Shown piece after piece: positions 21,864 through 30,912 of a stretch of 64,000 nt of DNA. A program made the position numbers and the translations under genes. Below the pieces are notes generated by a model. The model was not told the DNA's origin and made no database searches. It saw only the letters and a program-made list of their open reading frames with translations. The stretch comes from Microvenator marinus. Lineage in GTDB: Bacteria > Myxococcota_A > Bradymonadia > Bradymonadales > Bradymonadaceae. The stretch spans positions 1,264,001 to 1,328,000 of the forward strand of contig NZ_CP042467.1 in the NCBI RefSeq assembly GCF_007993755.1. Direction: 5' to 3'. Numbering within the stretch: position 1 is the stretch's first letter; every line of letters starts with the position of its first letter.

Positions 21864-21893
21864 ATCATCATGATGATGATAACTTAAAGTTAT
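21864..21893. promoter_or_regulatory. Two adjacent palindromes between katG and oxyR
   Basis: ATCATCATGATGAT (21864-21877) is a perfect 14-base palindrome. ATAACTTAAAGTTAT (21879-21893) is a perfect 15-base palindrome one base further on and only 8 bases before the regulator's ATG. Both have the AT-rich dyad form of LysR-type sites, and the second contains ATAA...TTAT ends like an OxyR half-site. They probably form the OxyR binding region and would block oxyR itself when filled. Confidence 0.6.
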
Positions 21894-21900
21894 ACAAATA

Positions 21901-22851
21901 ATGACCCCAACGCTCAGACAGTTCGAATATATTGTGGCACTGGCCGAAACCGGACAATTCGTTGAAGCGGCAAGGACTTGCGGGGTCAGCCAGCCAGCAT
22001 TATCCAAACAAATTAAGGACGTAGAATACCTGCTGGGCTTCCCCGTTTTCGAGCGAACTAGGCCTCTTGTCATCGTAACACCTGCAGGCCAAGAGATCGT
22101 TCGGCGTGCACGCGAGATACTCGCCAAGACCGAAGAACTCATGAACGCGGCAAAGGCCGCGGCAGGCATTCGTCAAGGTACCGTGAGGCTTGGAGTGATT
22201 CCCACCATTGCGCCTTACGGGCTTCCGGGTTTCCTCATGAAGCTCCGAAAGGTCTTCCCCGACGTATCTTTCGCCATCCAAGAAATTCAAACCGAAACTC
22301 TGCTCACAAATCTGAAGTCGGGAGCGGTCGATCTCGCACTCTTGGCCCAACCGTTTGACGCGTCGGGCCTCTCAGGCAAAGACGTCGTGATCGAACCATT
22401 CGTACTACTCGCACCTACTGGCCATCCCCTCTCCTCGCCTTTCTCGGTCAATGCAGAAGACTTGGCCGGAGCGAGCCTTATCTTGATGGAAGACGGGCAT
22501 TGCCTAAGAGATCAGGCCATAGACGTCTGTGCCAGAGCCGGCAGGCCTCCGGCCACTTCCGTGACCGCGGCGAGCATCTCCACCCTTGTCAGGATGGTCG
22601 AGAGCGGACTTGGGGCCACCCTTTTGCCCGCGAGCGCACTCGCTGCCGAGGTGAGACAGGGCGAAGGCGTTCAAGCTCGAAGCTTTGGAAAACGCCCACC
22701 CGGCCGAACGATTACCCTGCAATGGAGACAAACCGCCCCAAACGGCTCATGGTATGAAGAAATCGCCCAAATCCTGCGCGAACATTATCTTGAACTGAAT
22801 GCCGGCCTCCCCAAGATCGCGGGGCCAAAGCCCAAGATTGTTGCAGCCTAG
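21901..22851 (+). CDS. oxyR: LysR-type peroxide sensor OxyR
   Basis: A 316-residue regulator with an N-terminal HTH (VEAARTCGVSQPALSKQIKD). In the effector domain it carries EDGHCLRDQAIDVC, the OxyR signature. The two Cys (201 and 210) are the pair that forms a disulfide on oxidation by peroxide. It is divergent from katG, the classical OxyR target. The palindromes overlap its own promoter region, which suggests autoregulation. Confidence 0.93.
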   Translation: MTPTLRQFEYIVALAETGQFVEAARTCGVSQPALSKQIKDVEYLLGFPVFERTRPLVIVTPAGQEIVRRAREILAKTEELMNAAKAAAGIRQGTVRLGVIPTIAPYGLPGFLMKLRKVFPDVSFAIQEIQTETLLTNLKSGAVDLALLAQPFDASGLSGKDVVIEPFVLLAPTGHPLSSPFSVNAEDLAGASLILMEDGHCLRDQAIDVCARAGRPPATSVTAASISTLVRMVESGLGATLLPASALAAEVRQGEGVQARSFGKRPPGRTITLQWRQTAPNGSWYEEIAQILREHYLELNAGLPKIAGPKPKIVAA

Positions 22852-22861
22852 AAGCTCGAGG

Positions 22862-23482
22862 CTAATACTCGTTGAAGCCTTTTCCCGCCCAAATTTTTGG
22901 GACGCATTTCTCCGCCCGTCGCACTCGGGTCTCAGGGTTCTTTGCACTTGAGACATGAAGGATGAAGCTACGTTGCCGCCCCGGCGTCAACGCCTCATAC
23001 GCTTCCCACAGGCCGTCTTCAGACAAGAGCCTCGCCTCGAGCTCATCCGGCAGCGGTTCAACCTCAGCGGCATCCACTTTGAGCCCCTTCTTTTGGATCT
23101 CCACGGCTTGATTCAAGAAGTTCAGAGCCTGCGAAGCCAGCCGCTCCACATCTTCCAAAGACCTGAATTTGAGCAAACGCGCGTGCCTTGAATTCGGCCC
23201 CGGAGCTTCGAGCAGACCTTCGGGATCTTCAAGCAGTACGCCCTTGAAGAAACTGATGGAACAGTAGTCTCTAAACGAGCCCATCATGGCCACATTCTTA
23301 CCATCGAATGTGTAGCAAGGAGACCCCCACTTCATAGTCTCATCAAGACTTGTGGACCTCAGAATTTCTCTCAGAGCCAAGAGTTCTTCAGTCCAAAGAT
23401 GCACCTTACACTGGGGCGTTTGGTAATGCTCGCAACGCCCACAGCCCTCAGCAAGATAGGATTCCACACTGGTGTTATTCAC
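22862..23482 (-). CDS. YdeI/OmdA family protein
   Basis: A 206-residue cytoplasmic protein. The N-terminal half is a DUF1801-type fold (DETMKWGSPCYTFDGKNVAMM, then SFFKG). The C-terminal part has the YdeI ending ALTPGRQRSFILHVSSAK and WAGKGFNEY. The N-terminus has a four-Cys cluster (CGRCEHYQTPQC) that could bind a metal and is not a usual part of the family. Function is poorly known; relatives are linked to cation stress or antimicrobial peptide tolerance. It overlaps the upstream alkD-like gene by 8 bases. Confidence 0.85.
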   Translation of the reverse strand: MNNTSVESYLAEGCGRCEHYQTPQCKVHLWTEELLALREILRSTSLDETMKWGSPCYTFDGKNVAMMGSFRDYCSISFFKGVLLEDPEGLLEAPGPNSRHARLLKFRSLEDVERLASQALNFLNQAVEIQKKGLKVDAAEVEPLPDELEARLLSEDGLWEAYEALTPGRQRSFILHVSSAKNPETRVRRAEKCVPKIWAGKGFNEY

Positions 23483-24179
23483 GTTTCTCCTTTTTGACTT
23501 TCTCTATAACCCTCGTCGCCTCTCGATACGATAACCCACTCAGAAGCTCTCGATTCCTAGTCACGAATGCTTCCACACGCTCAGGCTCGTAGTAGGAATA
23601 CTCTCTTAGCGCCCAACCGATGGCCTTTCGGATAAAGAATTCTTTCTCGTGGGATCGCTTCAAACAGAAATCAAAGAGCATCTCTTCGTCTGTTTCGGAC
23701 CGGTGTTTTAACTGAGATAGGATTGCCGCCCGTCGAATCCACATGCACTCATCATCGATCCAACAAGCCAACAGAGGCCTAACCGATACACGTTCCTTCA
23801 AAAGCACCGGCGACACAAGGTGCGACGTGGTTTCGTCGACTAGGTCCCACCAAGCGCCTTCGCGGATTAGTTCCTCATAAAGCTCCAACGAATCTGAACT
23901 TATGAATCTCTTCCACTTTCTCGCAAACCCGAGCGCGAGGTATTGCTCCTCGCGATGCTCACCACTCCAGAGGGCTCGAACTCCGGCTTCATAATCCTCC
24001 CGAGTTTTCGGAATAAATGCCGCGAAGAGCTCTTTGCCGATCGCAGCGCGCAGGGGACTTGAGACACCATAGAATGGCTGGTCGGTCTTCATATACGCGG
24101 CCATTTCCGCGGCCTTTTGAGAATCCGCGTGGACTCGAAGTTTTGACCGTGCGAATTCGACGAGATTCTCAGTATCCAT
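23475..24179 (-). CDS. AlkD-like DNA alkylation repair protein
   Basis: A 234-residue HEAT-like repeat DNA glycosylase. The start is the ATG at 24179 behind AAGGAAAC; the frame is open to 24230 without a ribosome site. The segments FYGVSSPLRAAIGKE, WWDLVDETTSHLVSP (the catalytic Trp/Asp region of AlkD) and RKAIGWALREYSYYEPE are diagnostic. AlkD enzymes remove positively charged alkylated bases such as 3- and 7-methylpurines. It is the first gene of a two-gene unit with the YdeI-like gene. Confidence 0.92.
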   Translation of the reverse strand: MDTENLVEFARSKLRVHADSQKAAEMAAYMKTDQPFYGVSSPLRAAIGKELFAAFIPKTREDYEAGVRALWSGEHREEQYLALGFARKWKRFISSDSLELYEELIREGAWWDLVDETTSHLVSPVLLKERVSVRPLLACWIDDECMWIRRAAILSQLKHRSETDEEMLFDFCLKRSHEKEFFIRKAIGWALREYSYYEPERVEAFVTRNRELLSGLSYREATRVIEKVKKEKRE

Positions 24180-24322
24180 AGTTTCCTTGGGCTGTGGTGT
24201 GGCGTGAACCCAAATGAGCCAAGTTGTCACACCTCACACGCCATATCTGCGCCAATCCATCCGATACGAATGTGGATCGTTTCTTGCGATATACTACGAG
24301 CGTACACAATAAGGAGTCTTCC

Positions 24323-25297
24323 GTGCAGGACCAAATCACAAATCAATCACGTGGGTCTCATTGGACCCGATGGGCGTTTCGGGCGCTTCTGCATTGCTCG
24401 GCCGTGTTGATCATGGCTGGCCTTTTTATCAGCTTTTTTATGACCGAAGCCATTTGGTCGGTCATGGGACATGCCATCTCAGACGCCCAAGTCCAGAACA
24501 AGATGTGGACAGAAGGCCTCTTAATCACCGGTTTAGCGGCGTGCTTCTGGGCCATGCTCTACATCGCTTTTGCGTATTTTCGCGAAGGCCGCAAAGCTCG
24601 CAAGAAAATGGCGATTGTAAAGGTCACCGGAACCGTCCTCACTGAGACGCTGATCGTCTTCCCCATCTTTCTTCTGCTCACCTTCGGTTTGGCCCAGATG
24701 GCTGTCAATAGCATGGCCGGATTGCTCTCCACCCTTGGGGTTTATGAGGCTGCCCGTACCATTGCGGTCTGGGGTCCTGAACAAGGGCACAACCGAACTG
24801 GGTCTGGCGCTGTCACGAACGCGCATATCAGGGACCGTGCCAGAATTGCTGCGGCAGCGGTGATTGCGCCCGTGGCGACTCCTTTGGCCCGCTCGGCAAA
24901 CTTCTGTGACCGTTCAGATACCTTCAATCGTACCATCCGAGGCATGGCCGCGGCTGGCTTGATGCCGACTGTTGTGGGTACCGCGGAAGTAGCTTCGCTG
25001 AGCCAGGCCCTCGGAACCGAGAGTTACATGCGCCGTGGTCCCGCGCAGTTCGCCTCGGCGTATTGCGGTACCAACGTCACGTTTACCGGCGGAATCATCA
25101 CACAGATGGCTTCCTCCGATCGCACTACGTTTACCACGCGTCTTACTTACGACCACAAAATCCAATTCCCATTCATGGGGCGTGTTTTTGGGCAGATGAG
25201 TGCCACAGGCTACACCACTCGAATTACTCGGGCGTACAGCATGACCCAGCATTTGTCTCCGAACCCAATCCTGCCTAAATCCAACGACATCCTGTAG
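24323..25297 (+). CDS. TadE-like pseudopilin-type membrane protein
   Basis: A 324-residue protein starting at GTG 24323 behind AAGGAG (spacing 6); a longer frame from 24224 lacks a ribosome site. It has two N-terminal hydrophobic helices, then a TadE-type segment GTVLTETLIVFPIFLLLTFG near 135, with the conserved Glu in the T-E-x(3)-FP pattern of TadE/TadF pseudopilins. A long extracytoplasmic domain with two Cys follows. TadE proteins are minor pilins of Tad/Flp secretion systems. It begins a four-gene run. Confidence 0.75.
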   Translation: MQDQITNQSRGSHWTRWAFRALLHCSAVLIMAGLFISFFMTEAIWSVMGHAISDAQVQNKMWTEGLLITGLAACFWAMLYIAFAYFREGRKARKKMAIVKVTGTVLTETLIVFPIFLLLTFGLAQMAVNSMAGLLSTLGVYEAARTIAVWGPEQGHNRTGSGAVTNAHIRDRARIAAAAVIAPVATPLARSANFCDRSDTFNRTIRGMAAAGLMPTVVGTAEVASLSQALGTESYMRRGPAQFASAYCGTNVTFTGGIITQMASSDRTTFTTRLTYDHKIQFPFMGRVFGQMSATGYTTRITRAYSMTQHLSPNPILPKSNDIL

Positions 25298-25304
25298 GTC
25301 CACC

Positions 25305-26843
25305 ATGAGACAAAGCATAGAAAACTTGCTCGCCAGAGCACATCAGAATGAGTCGGGAGCCGTCATGCTTCTGCTTCTTGCTGCATTCTTGATCCTCTTC
25401 ATGATGGCCATGACACTCTTTGACGCTGGCGTGGCCGCCAACGATAAGATGAAGGTCCAAGTCGCAGCTGACTCGGCCTCGTTCAGCCACTCGGTCGTGA
25501 AGTCACGTTCCATGAACATGATTTCCTACGCGAATATCATCAAGCGAATGTTCTATTCGTATCTGGCCACGTATGTGAACGCGTGGGTCGCGATTCTAGC
25601 GCAGCTCGCGATTGATGCTGGTGACTGTTTCAAGCTTATTCCAAATCCAGCAGCGTGTTTGAGGTTCTTTGGAGGCCTCCCCATGGTTATCATGGAGGGC
25701 ATCGAGATGATCGAGAACATCCCAACACTGATGTTCGACAGTGGGGCATCTAAGAAGGAACTCGTCGCTCTCGATATTTACCAACGCTACATGTTCAGCA
25801 TCACCCCATGGTGGGCGTGGATCGAAGGTACGTCTAGAGCCATGGGTAACGGAGCGATGGTTTCTGGCTCATGGCCGCCACCTCCAAGCACCATCATGAG
25901 TATCCGCGACGGCATTACAAGCGCCGCGGGCGGCGTTGATTGGGCCTTGGGAAGCGGCTTCTTGGACATCCTTCCGTCACTTAGCCAAAACACCGACACA
26001 TTGCCCCTTGCACGACGCGACCACCAAAAGCTCTGGACCTACAAGATGGCACCGTTTGAGTTCAGCGGTACCAAAGGTGCGATTATCTCGGGCTTGGAGT
26101 ACTGCGCTGAATACGCCTACTCAATGGAGCAGATCATCATCGGAGCACAAACTATCGCGCAGTCCGAAAGTCTCTCAAGCAGCTTCGATCGCAGATGGAA
26201 GGCAATCTTCGTAGGTGCCTCCCTCTTCCCCGCCATGGGATGTGCCGCTGCTGGCTTCGCCTACCACGATAGTGGCTATCTCGACATGCGAATCAACGAG
26301 TCCACATTTGAAGACCGAAACGCCTGGCTACAATCTACTTCCAACGTACATCTCGCCTACAAACCTAGAGCTGGACGCATGGATGATGGAGCCGATAGAA
26401 AGAAATTCGGTATCATCAACCACGAAGGTCAGCGCGGCGCCCTCTACGACAACTCGGGCTATTTCGCCCTCTCGCGAGGCGAAATTGTGTACAAGCAGCC
26501 GATTGAACAACTCACCACAGGTGTCTTCAGCTTCGCTTCGTCAATTCCGCTCGTAAGCAACCGACTGGGCCTCAATGACAACCCCGACATGTGGTCGCCA
26601 CGTTGGAAGGCCAAGAATAGACCCGTGGTGCTTCCCGGCGAGAGCCTAGGCTCTTCGGTACAGGGACCCGATATTGGTCTGAACACTATGGTCAATGACA
26701 TGATTGCCTACCTTATCCTCGGATCTGTCGTAGGTATCTTCGACGACAACTTCGGAGCCGGAGCTGCGATGGACGACCTCTTCTATCTTCTTCGTATCGG
26801 CTCAACCTTCAATCCCGGAAACATGGAGGGCATTGTAAAATGA
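25305..26843 (+). CDS. TadG-like protein
   Basis: A 512-residue protein with a single N-terminal hydrophobic helix (SGAVMLLLLAAFLILFMMAM), typical of the putative Flp pilus-assembly TadE/G-like N-terminal domain. The AADSASFSHSVVKSRSMNMISYAN segment after the helix also fits. The remainder (~450 residues) is extracytoplasmic and has no recognised domain; true TadG often carries a VWA domain, which I do not see. It begins 7 bases after the previous gene and overlaps the next by ATGA. Confidence 0.7.
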   Translation: MRQSIENLLARAHQNESGAVMLLLLAAFLILFMMAMTLFDAGVAANDKMKVQVAADSASFSHSVVKSRSMNMISYANIIKRMFYSYLATYVNAWVAILAQLAIDAGDCFKLIPNPAACLRFFGGLPMVIMEGIEMIENIPTLMFDSGASKKELVALDIYQRYMFSITPWWAWIEGTSRAMGNGAMVSGSWPPPPSTIMSIRDGITSAAGGVDWALGSGFLDILPSLSQNTDTLPLARRDHQKLWTYKMAPFEFSGTKGAIISGLEYCAEYAYSMEQIIIGAQTIAQSESLSSSFDRRWKAIFVGASLFPAMGCAAAGFAYHDSGYLDMRINESTFEDRNAWLQSTSNVHLAYKPRAGRMDDGADRKKFGIINHEGQRGALYDNSGYFALSRGEIVYKQPIEQLTTGVFSFASSIPLVSNRLGLNDNPDMWSPRWKAKNRPVVLPGESLGSSVQGPDIGLNTMVNDMIAYLILGSVVGIFDDNFGAGAAMDDLFYLLRIGSTFNPGNMEGIVK

Positions 26844-27739
26844 AAGCCCTATTGAAAAAATTTCGATCGGAATCTGGCTCTGCGATGACCGAATTTGTCA
26901 TCGGCCTTCCAATCTTCATCATGATCTTTTCGGGAATGGGAGTTCTCTACAGACTCAACCACGAATCCCTTATCGTCAAAGCCGATGCCAACGCACAAAT
27001 GTGGGCGGACGCCGAGGCAAGCATGGTTGGAATGGTGCCTCTCGTAGGAGCTGCCACTAGCGTAGGCTCAATTGGAGACCTCTTCCAGAACGGTCTCAGC
27101 GGTGCCGGCATTTATGCCGATTCAGGCGTCAAAGTCAGAATACCCAAGACCCTAATGCCCGGCGCCGTCTCCGTAACTCCGAAACTCACCATCGGCGGCA
27201 TTATGGGAACGACCGATGAATACGTCTCTCATCGCCTTCTCAACGATATGGTCGACCCAACCTGGCACGGTGGTGGCTTCGTGGGGGCGTTTAACTCCAT
27301 CGTTCAGACCTCTGGAGCCGGCCCAGCTATCGCTGCTGGTATGCGCTACGGCGCTGTAGATGGGGAGGCAACACGCTCGTTCTCCACCAAGTTTGGAGAC
27401 CTAAACTTTGAGTCGGGTAAGCTCGACGTTCCGATGCCCAACGCATCGGTCCACAGGGTTGCTCCCGTGATTATGACCAGACTCGCCCTTGAAGGCACCG
27501 AGCGCTACAAGAAGCCGATCCAAGTATTCGACATGTCCATGAACCTCAACAGCGAGGGTCGCGAAGAAATCGAAGAGATGGAGGAATGCCAACAGGAAGC
27601 TCAAGACTATCAAAACTGCCGTGAAACCTCTTCCGTGCCGGCTCTTTGCTCTCGACCATCGAGTAGCTGCCAAGACCTGGGCGGGTCGGGAGCGTTGGGT
27701 AACTTTGACTTCTCATGGTGTGGCGGCATTGGCTGCTAA
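26840..27739 (+). CDS. TadE-like pseudopilin-type protein
   Basis: A 299-residue protein with the N-terminal signature SGSAMTEFVIGLPIFIMIFS (residues 13-32), the TadE pattern with Glu18. The extracytoplasmic domain ends with several Cys (EECQ-like, NCRE, CSRPSSSCQD, WCGGIGC), likely disulfides. Overlap with the upstream stop shows translational coupling. It is probably assembled with the two preceding proteins. Confidence 0.75.
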   Translation: MKALLKKFRSESGSAMTEFVIGLPIFIMIFSGMGVLYRLNHESLIVKADANAQMWADAEASMVGMVPLVGAATSVGSIGDLFQNGLSGAGIYADSGVKVRIPKTLMPGAVSVTPKLTIGGIMGTTDEYVSHRLLNDMVDPTWHGGGFVGAFNSIVQTSGAGPAIAAGMRYGAVDGEATRSFSTKFGDLNFESGKLDVPMPNASVHRVAPVIMTRLALEGTERYKKPIQVFDMSMNLNSEGREEIEEMEECQQEAQDYQNCRETSSVPALCSRPSSSCQDLGGSGALGNFDFSWCGGIGC

Positions 27740-27753
27740 AATCCGAGGAAACT

Positions 27754-28800
27754 ATGAATACGATTCTTAAAAATACCCTCAAGATAACCGCTGCTGGTTC
27801 AATAGTTTTTGCTATCGGATTCGCCACATTGACGCAGAATCCACAGGAGCCCACGGCCGTCAAAGAAGCTGAGGCGGATATCTCCTTCTTCAATGGAAAG
27901 GACGGCACCGAATTCACTCGTGCGATGGCGTCTCTTGGCCTAAAGCCTAGGCCTTACGACTTCAATGGCAACGTCATGTACTTTGCCTCCGGTTATGCCG
28001 ACGGCAAGACGCCTGCAGACGTGATGCACATTGTGCAAAACGAACTCGTGAACTACGGCGTAAATAAGCGCAACTACAGCGACGTGACGCCTATGCAGGC
28101 GCATCTTCGCTCGGTCGACTGGAGACAAGACAAGAACGGCGAGAGCTTCGAGCCAATCCAAGACATCTCCAAAGCCTATATCTCCGGAGAAGTCATTCCG
28201 ATTGAAAAATCGTCTGGATACATCGCGATGGCGGGTGTCAATCCGAAGAAGTCCTATGAAAAGGTCTTGGAGGACTACAAAGAGCACAAGGAACTCGGAC
28301 TCAACGAGCAACTTGGTGGCTACCGCTTCATCGACGCGACTCATGAGCCGAACCTTGAAAGAACCATGATTACGGCGGTGTGGAGCGACGATGAATTCAG
28401 CTCAAACAAGTTTGAGAACAAGTCTTTCATCAAGCCTCCGCCCGATCCAAACATCCCAGCATGTATTGGTTGTGACCGTGACTTCCGAATGAAGAGTTTG
28501 GCATCCGATGAGCCTTACACCGCGAACAAGTTCACGACCAACGCTGACTTGGACACCACATACAACTTCTACCGACAAGCGATGATCAATCGTGGCTGGA
28601 ACGAGTCGGGATTCCAGCACAAGATGAACAAGCTTGCCCAGCATATCCCAGAAGCTCGAATTCAAGGTCGATTCCTGAATCTCGAAAAGGGAGACCAAGC
28701 GATGAATATCATCATGCTCCCGGCAGAAGATGGAAAGGTCAACGTGTATGCGACCGAAGAAGGACGAGGGGCGCAACAAGGTATGGTGAAACTCAAGTAG
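27754..28800 (+). CDS. Exported protein of unknown function in the Tad-like cluster
   Basis: A 348-residue protein starting at the ATG at 27754 behind GAGGAAAC, 14 bases after the TadE-like gene. One N-terminal hydrophobic helix (ITAAGSIVFAIGFATL) is followed by a soluble domain with a CIGC pair near 244 and an acidic/aromatic composition. Near 280-330 it has a segment resembling small alpha-beta repeats (LDTTYNFYRQAMINRGWNE, then EKGDQAMNIIMLP). I recognise no family. Position suggests a periplasmic partner of the pseudopilins. Confidence 0.65.
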   Translation: MNTILKNTLKITAAGSIVFAIGFATLTQNPQEPTAVKEAEADISFFNGKDGTEFTRAMASLGLKPRPYDFNGNVMYFASGYADGKTPADVMHIVQNELVNYGVNKRNYSDVTPMQAHLRSVDWRQDKNGESFEPIQDISKAYISGEVIPIEKSSGYIAMAGVNPKKSYEKVLEDYKEHKELGLNEQLGGYRFIDATHEPNLERTMITAVWSDDEFSSNKFENKSFIKPPPDPNIPACIGCDRDFRMKSLASDEPYTANKFTTNADLDTTYNFYRQAMINRGWNESGFQHKMNKLAQHIPEARIQGRFLNLEKGDQAMNIIMLPAEDGKVNVYATEEGRGAQQGMVKLK

Positions 28801-28806
28801 CCCTTG

Positions 28807-29859
28807 CTATCTGATTTCGATGTAGTGGCCCTGTGCGCCACGGTCAGAGAGATGTCCTATCGGGCTCAAATGAGCCTCCAACCCGTGCTCCTTGAGAATT
28901 GCCTCGACTTCAGACTGAGCAGACTCAGCCACCGAAACAAGTAATCCACCGCTAGTTTGAGGATCGGCGAGCAGCGATTTTGCCCGCTCGGAGATTGATC
29001 CAACCTTGTCGCCGTAACTCGCCCAATTGCGTCCGGTTCCGCCTGGGACGCTCCCCTGGTCCAGATACCCTTCCAGGTCCGTCAGGGTGCGAATCTTGTC
29101 TAACTCAACTACTGCGTTCAGGCTTGAGCCCACGCACATTTCGCTCAGGTGGCCGAGGAGCCCAAACCCGGTCACATCGGTCATCGCGTGTACACCGGCT
29201 ACATGCCCTAGAGCTGCGCCAACCTTGTTGAGTCTCATCATCGAGGCCGCCGCCAGACCAATATCAGCCTCGCGCAGGATCCCTTTCTTCTCAGCTGTGG
29301 TCAAAATACCAACGCCCAGAGGCTTGGTGAGATAGAGTCTATCACCGGCTCGGGCCGCATCGTTTTGTTTGAGATTTTGCCGGGCGACGAGCCCATTGAC
29401 GGCCAAGCCAAAGATCGGCTCCGGACTGTCGATACTATGTCCGCCGGCGAGCGCCACACCCGCCTCAGCACAAATCGACCGACTCCCCTCCATCACCTCG
29501 CCCGCAATCTCCGGGCCGAGTTTGTCGATCGGCCACCCAAGGATTGCGATGGCCATCACCGGACTACCGCCCATGGCGTAGATATCGCTGATGGCGTTTG
29601 CCGAGGCGATTCGCCCAAACTCATAAGGGTCGTCCACAATAGGCATGAAGAAGTCAGTCGTGCTTAGGAGAACGCGGCCGTCTTCCAAGTCCAGAGCTCC
29701 CGCATCATCCCGCGAGCTATTACCCACCAAAAGCCTCGACATTGCGTCTGGGGTCGTGGTCCTGTTGGCGAGGATTTGGTCGAGCACTGCCGGTGAAAGC
29801 TTACAGCCGCAGCCAGCGCCATGTGAGTATTGAGTCAAACGAACTTTCGTAGAATTCAT
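28807..29859 (-). CDS. selD: Selenide, water dikinase
   Basis: A 350-residue cytoplasmic enzyme that makes selenophosphate from selenide and ATP. The catalytic residue is Cys17 in HGAGCGCKL, followed by Lys20, so this is the Cys and not the Sec form. ATP-binding motifs [22 protein letters not shown] and [11 protein letters not shown] are all present. The start overlaps the mnmH stop (ATGA). With mnmH next to it and no selA or selB in the window, selenium is probably used at least for tRNA 2-selenouridine. Confidence 0.97.
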   Translation of the reverse strand: MNSTKVRLTQYSHGAGCGCKLSPAVLDQILANRTTTPDAMSRLLVGNSSRDDAGALDLEDGRVLLSTTDFFMPIVDDPYEFGRIASANAISDIYAMGGSPVMAIAILGWPIDKLGPEIAGEVMEGSRSICAEAGVALAGGHSIDSPEPIFGLAVNGLVARQNLKQNDAARAGDRLYLTKPLGVGILTTAEKKGILREADIGLAAASMMRLNKVGAALGHVAGVHAMTDVTGFGLLGHLSEMCVGSSLNAVVELDKIRTLTDLEGYLDQGSVPGGTGRNWASYGDKVGSISERAKSLLADPQTSGGLLVSVAESAQSEVEAILKEHGLEAHLSPIGHLSDRGAQGHYIEIR

Positions 29860-30902
29860 GCGATATCCCTAGCCTTAAAGGCTCTGATTTGGTTTGCCAT
29901 TTCATGCGCGTCCCCGTTGACTTCCACACGCATCACAAGCTCAGGGTCACGCCGCCCGAGACCTTTGGCGTACGCGCGGTCGTAATAGGTCAAGGCGATT
30001 GCTGCCGCCTCATGCAGGTCCCCTTTTTCCAAGGCATCATGTGCTTCTTTGTGCTTCAAGCCACCGAGCCGGGTCTGAATTCGGTCAAAAGAGTCCTTGA
30101 GCAGCTCTGGAGACGCATCTCCATAGACCTCTACGAGCCTCTCGACCCGGGACTCAAATGGAACTTCTAAGAAGAGCACCTGAGACGCTCGGATTGCCTC
30201 GTAAACTCGATTTGGCACCTGAACATACCCAACCATCCGACTCTCGTCCTCAATCCACACAGGGAGCCCCTGAACACGCACTCGCGCTAACTCAAAGGCC
30301 AGCAAGTTCTCAAAATGCTCCTGAGTCGGTTGAGCCCCGAGGAGAAGGCTTCCAAACGCCGACCCTCTGTGGTTCGCGAGGCCCTCAAGGTCGATGACGG
30401 GCTCGCCGTCCTCTTTCAAAACATCCAGGATATCGGTCTTTCCGGCACCAGTTGGGCCCCCGATCACATTGAGAGGTGGCACATCGTCAAGTTGTCCCAG
30501 GACCCAATGCCGAAACCCTTTGTAGCCCTTCTCCAAGGTCAGGGTTTCATAGCCATAAAGTTCAAGCAGCCAGGCCACGCTCTGGCTCCTCATGCCGCCT
30601 CGCCAACAGTGCACAAGGACCTTGCCAGGAGGCGAGCCACTGGCCTTGATGACCTCTTCAACCATGGTCCGCATTTTTGGACCGACGAATTCAAGCCCTT
30701 CTAAGAGCGCTTGTTCCCTACCCTTCTGCTTGTAGGACGTACCGACAACAACGCGCTCCTCGTTGCTGAAGAGCGGGAGATTGTTGACCCCAGGAATGTG
30801 CCCAGATTCGTACTCAGCCGGTGTGCGCACGTCAAAAGCGGGAACACCTGAATGCAGGAGCTCCAAAAAACCAGCTATGTCGATTCGTTTTCCCAAGACC
30901 AT
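29856..30902 (-). CDS. mnmH: tRNA 2-selenouridine synthase
   Basis: A 348-residue enzyme that replaces sulfur in 2-thiouridine at the tRNA wobble position with selenium from selenophosphate. The N-terminal rhodanese domain has its catalytic Cys in [12 protein letters not shown] (about 99), and the second domain has a P-loop GGPTGAGKT near 148. The start is taken as the ATG at 30902; a TTG three codons earlier is also possible. It lies just after the LysR stop and overlaps selD, so all three form one operon. Confidence 0.95.
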   Translation of the reverse strand: MVLGKRIDIAGFLELLHSGVPAFDVRTPAEYESGHIPGVNNLPLFSNEERVVVGTSYKQKGREQALLEGLEFVGPKMRTMVEEVIKASGSPPGKVLVHCWRGGMRSQSVAWLLELYGYETLTLEKGYKGFRHWVLGQLDDVPPLNVIGGPTGAGKTDILDVLKEDGEPVIDLEGLANHRGSAFGSLLLGAQPTQEHFENLLAFELARVRVQGLPVWIEDESRMVGYVQVPNRVYEAIRASQVLFLEVPFESRVERLVEVYGDASPELLKDSFDRIQTRLGGLKHKEAHDALEKGDLHEAAAIALTYYDRAYAKGLGRRDPELVMRVEVNGDAHEMANQIRAFKARDIA

Positions 30903-30912
30903 CCTCGTCAAC

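Noticed and set aside
22775..22851. End of oxyR and the following YdeI gene as one convergent terminator region
   Set aside because: The stops are 10 bases apart and no stem with a T-run is visible.
28807..29859. A selenocysteine codon in selD
   Set aside because: The active-site residue is encoded as Cys in CGCK and the frame has no internal TGA.
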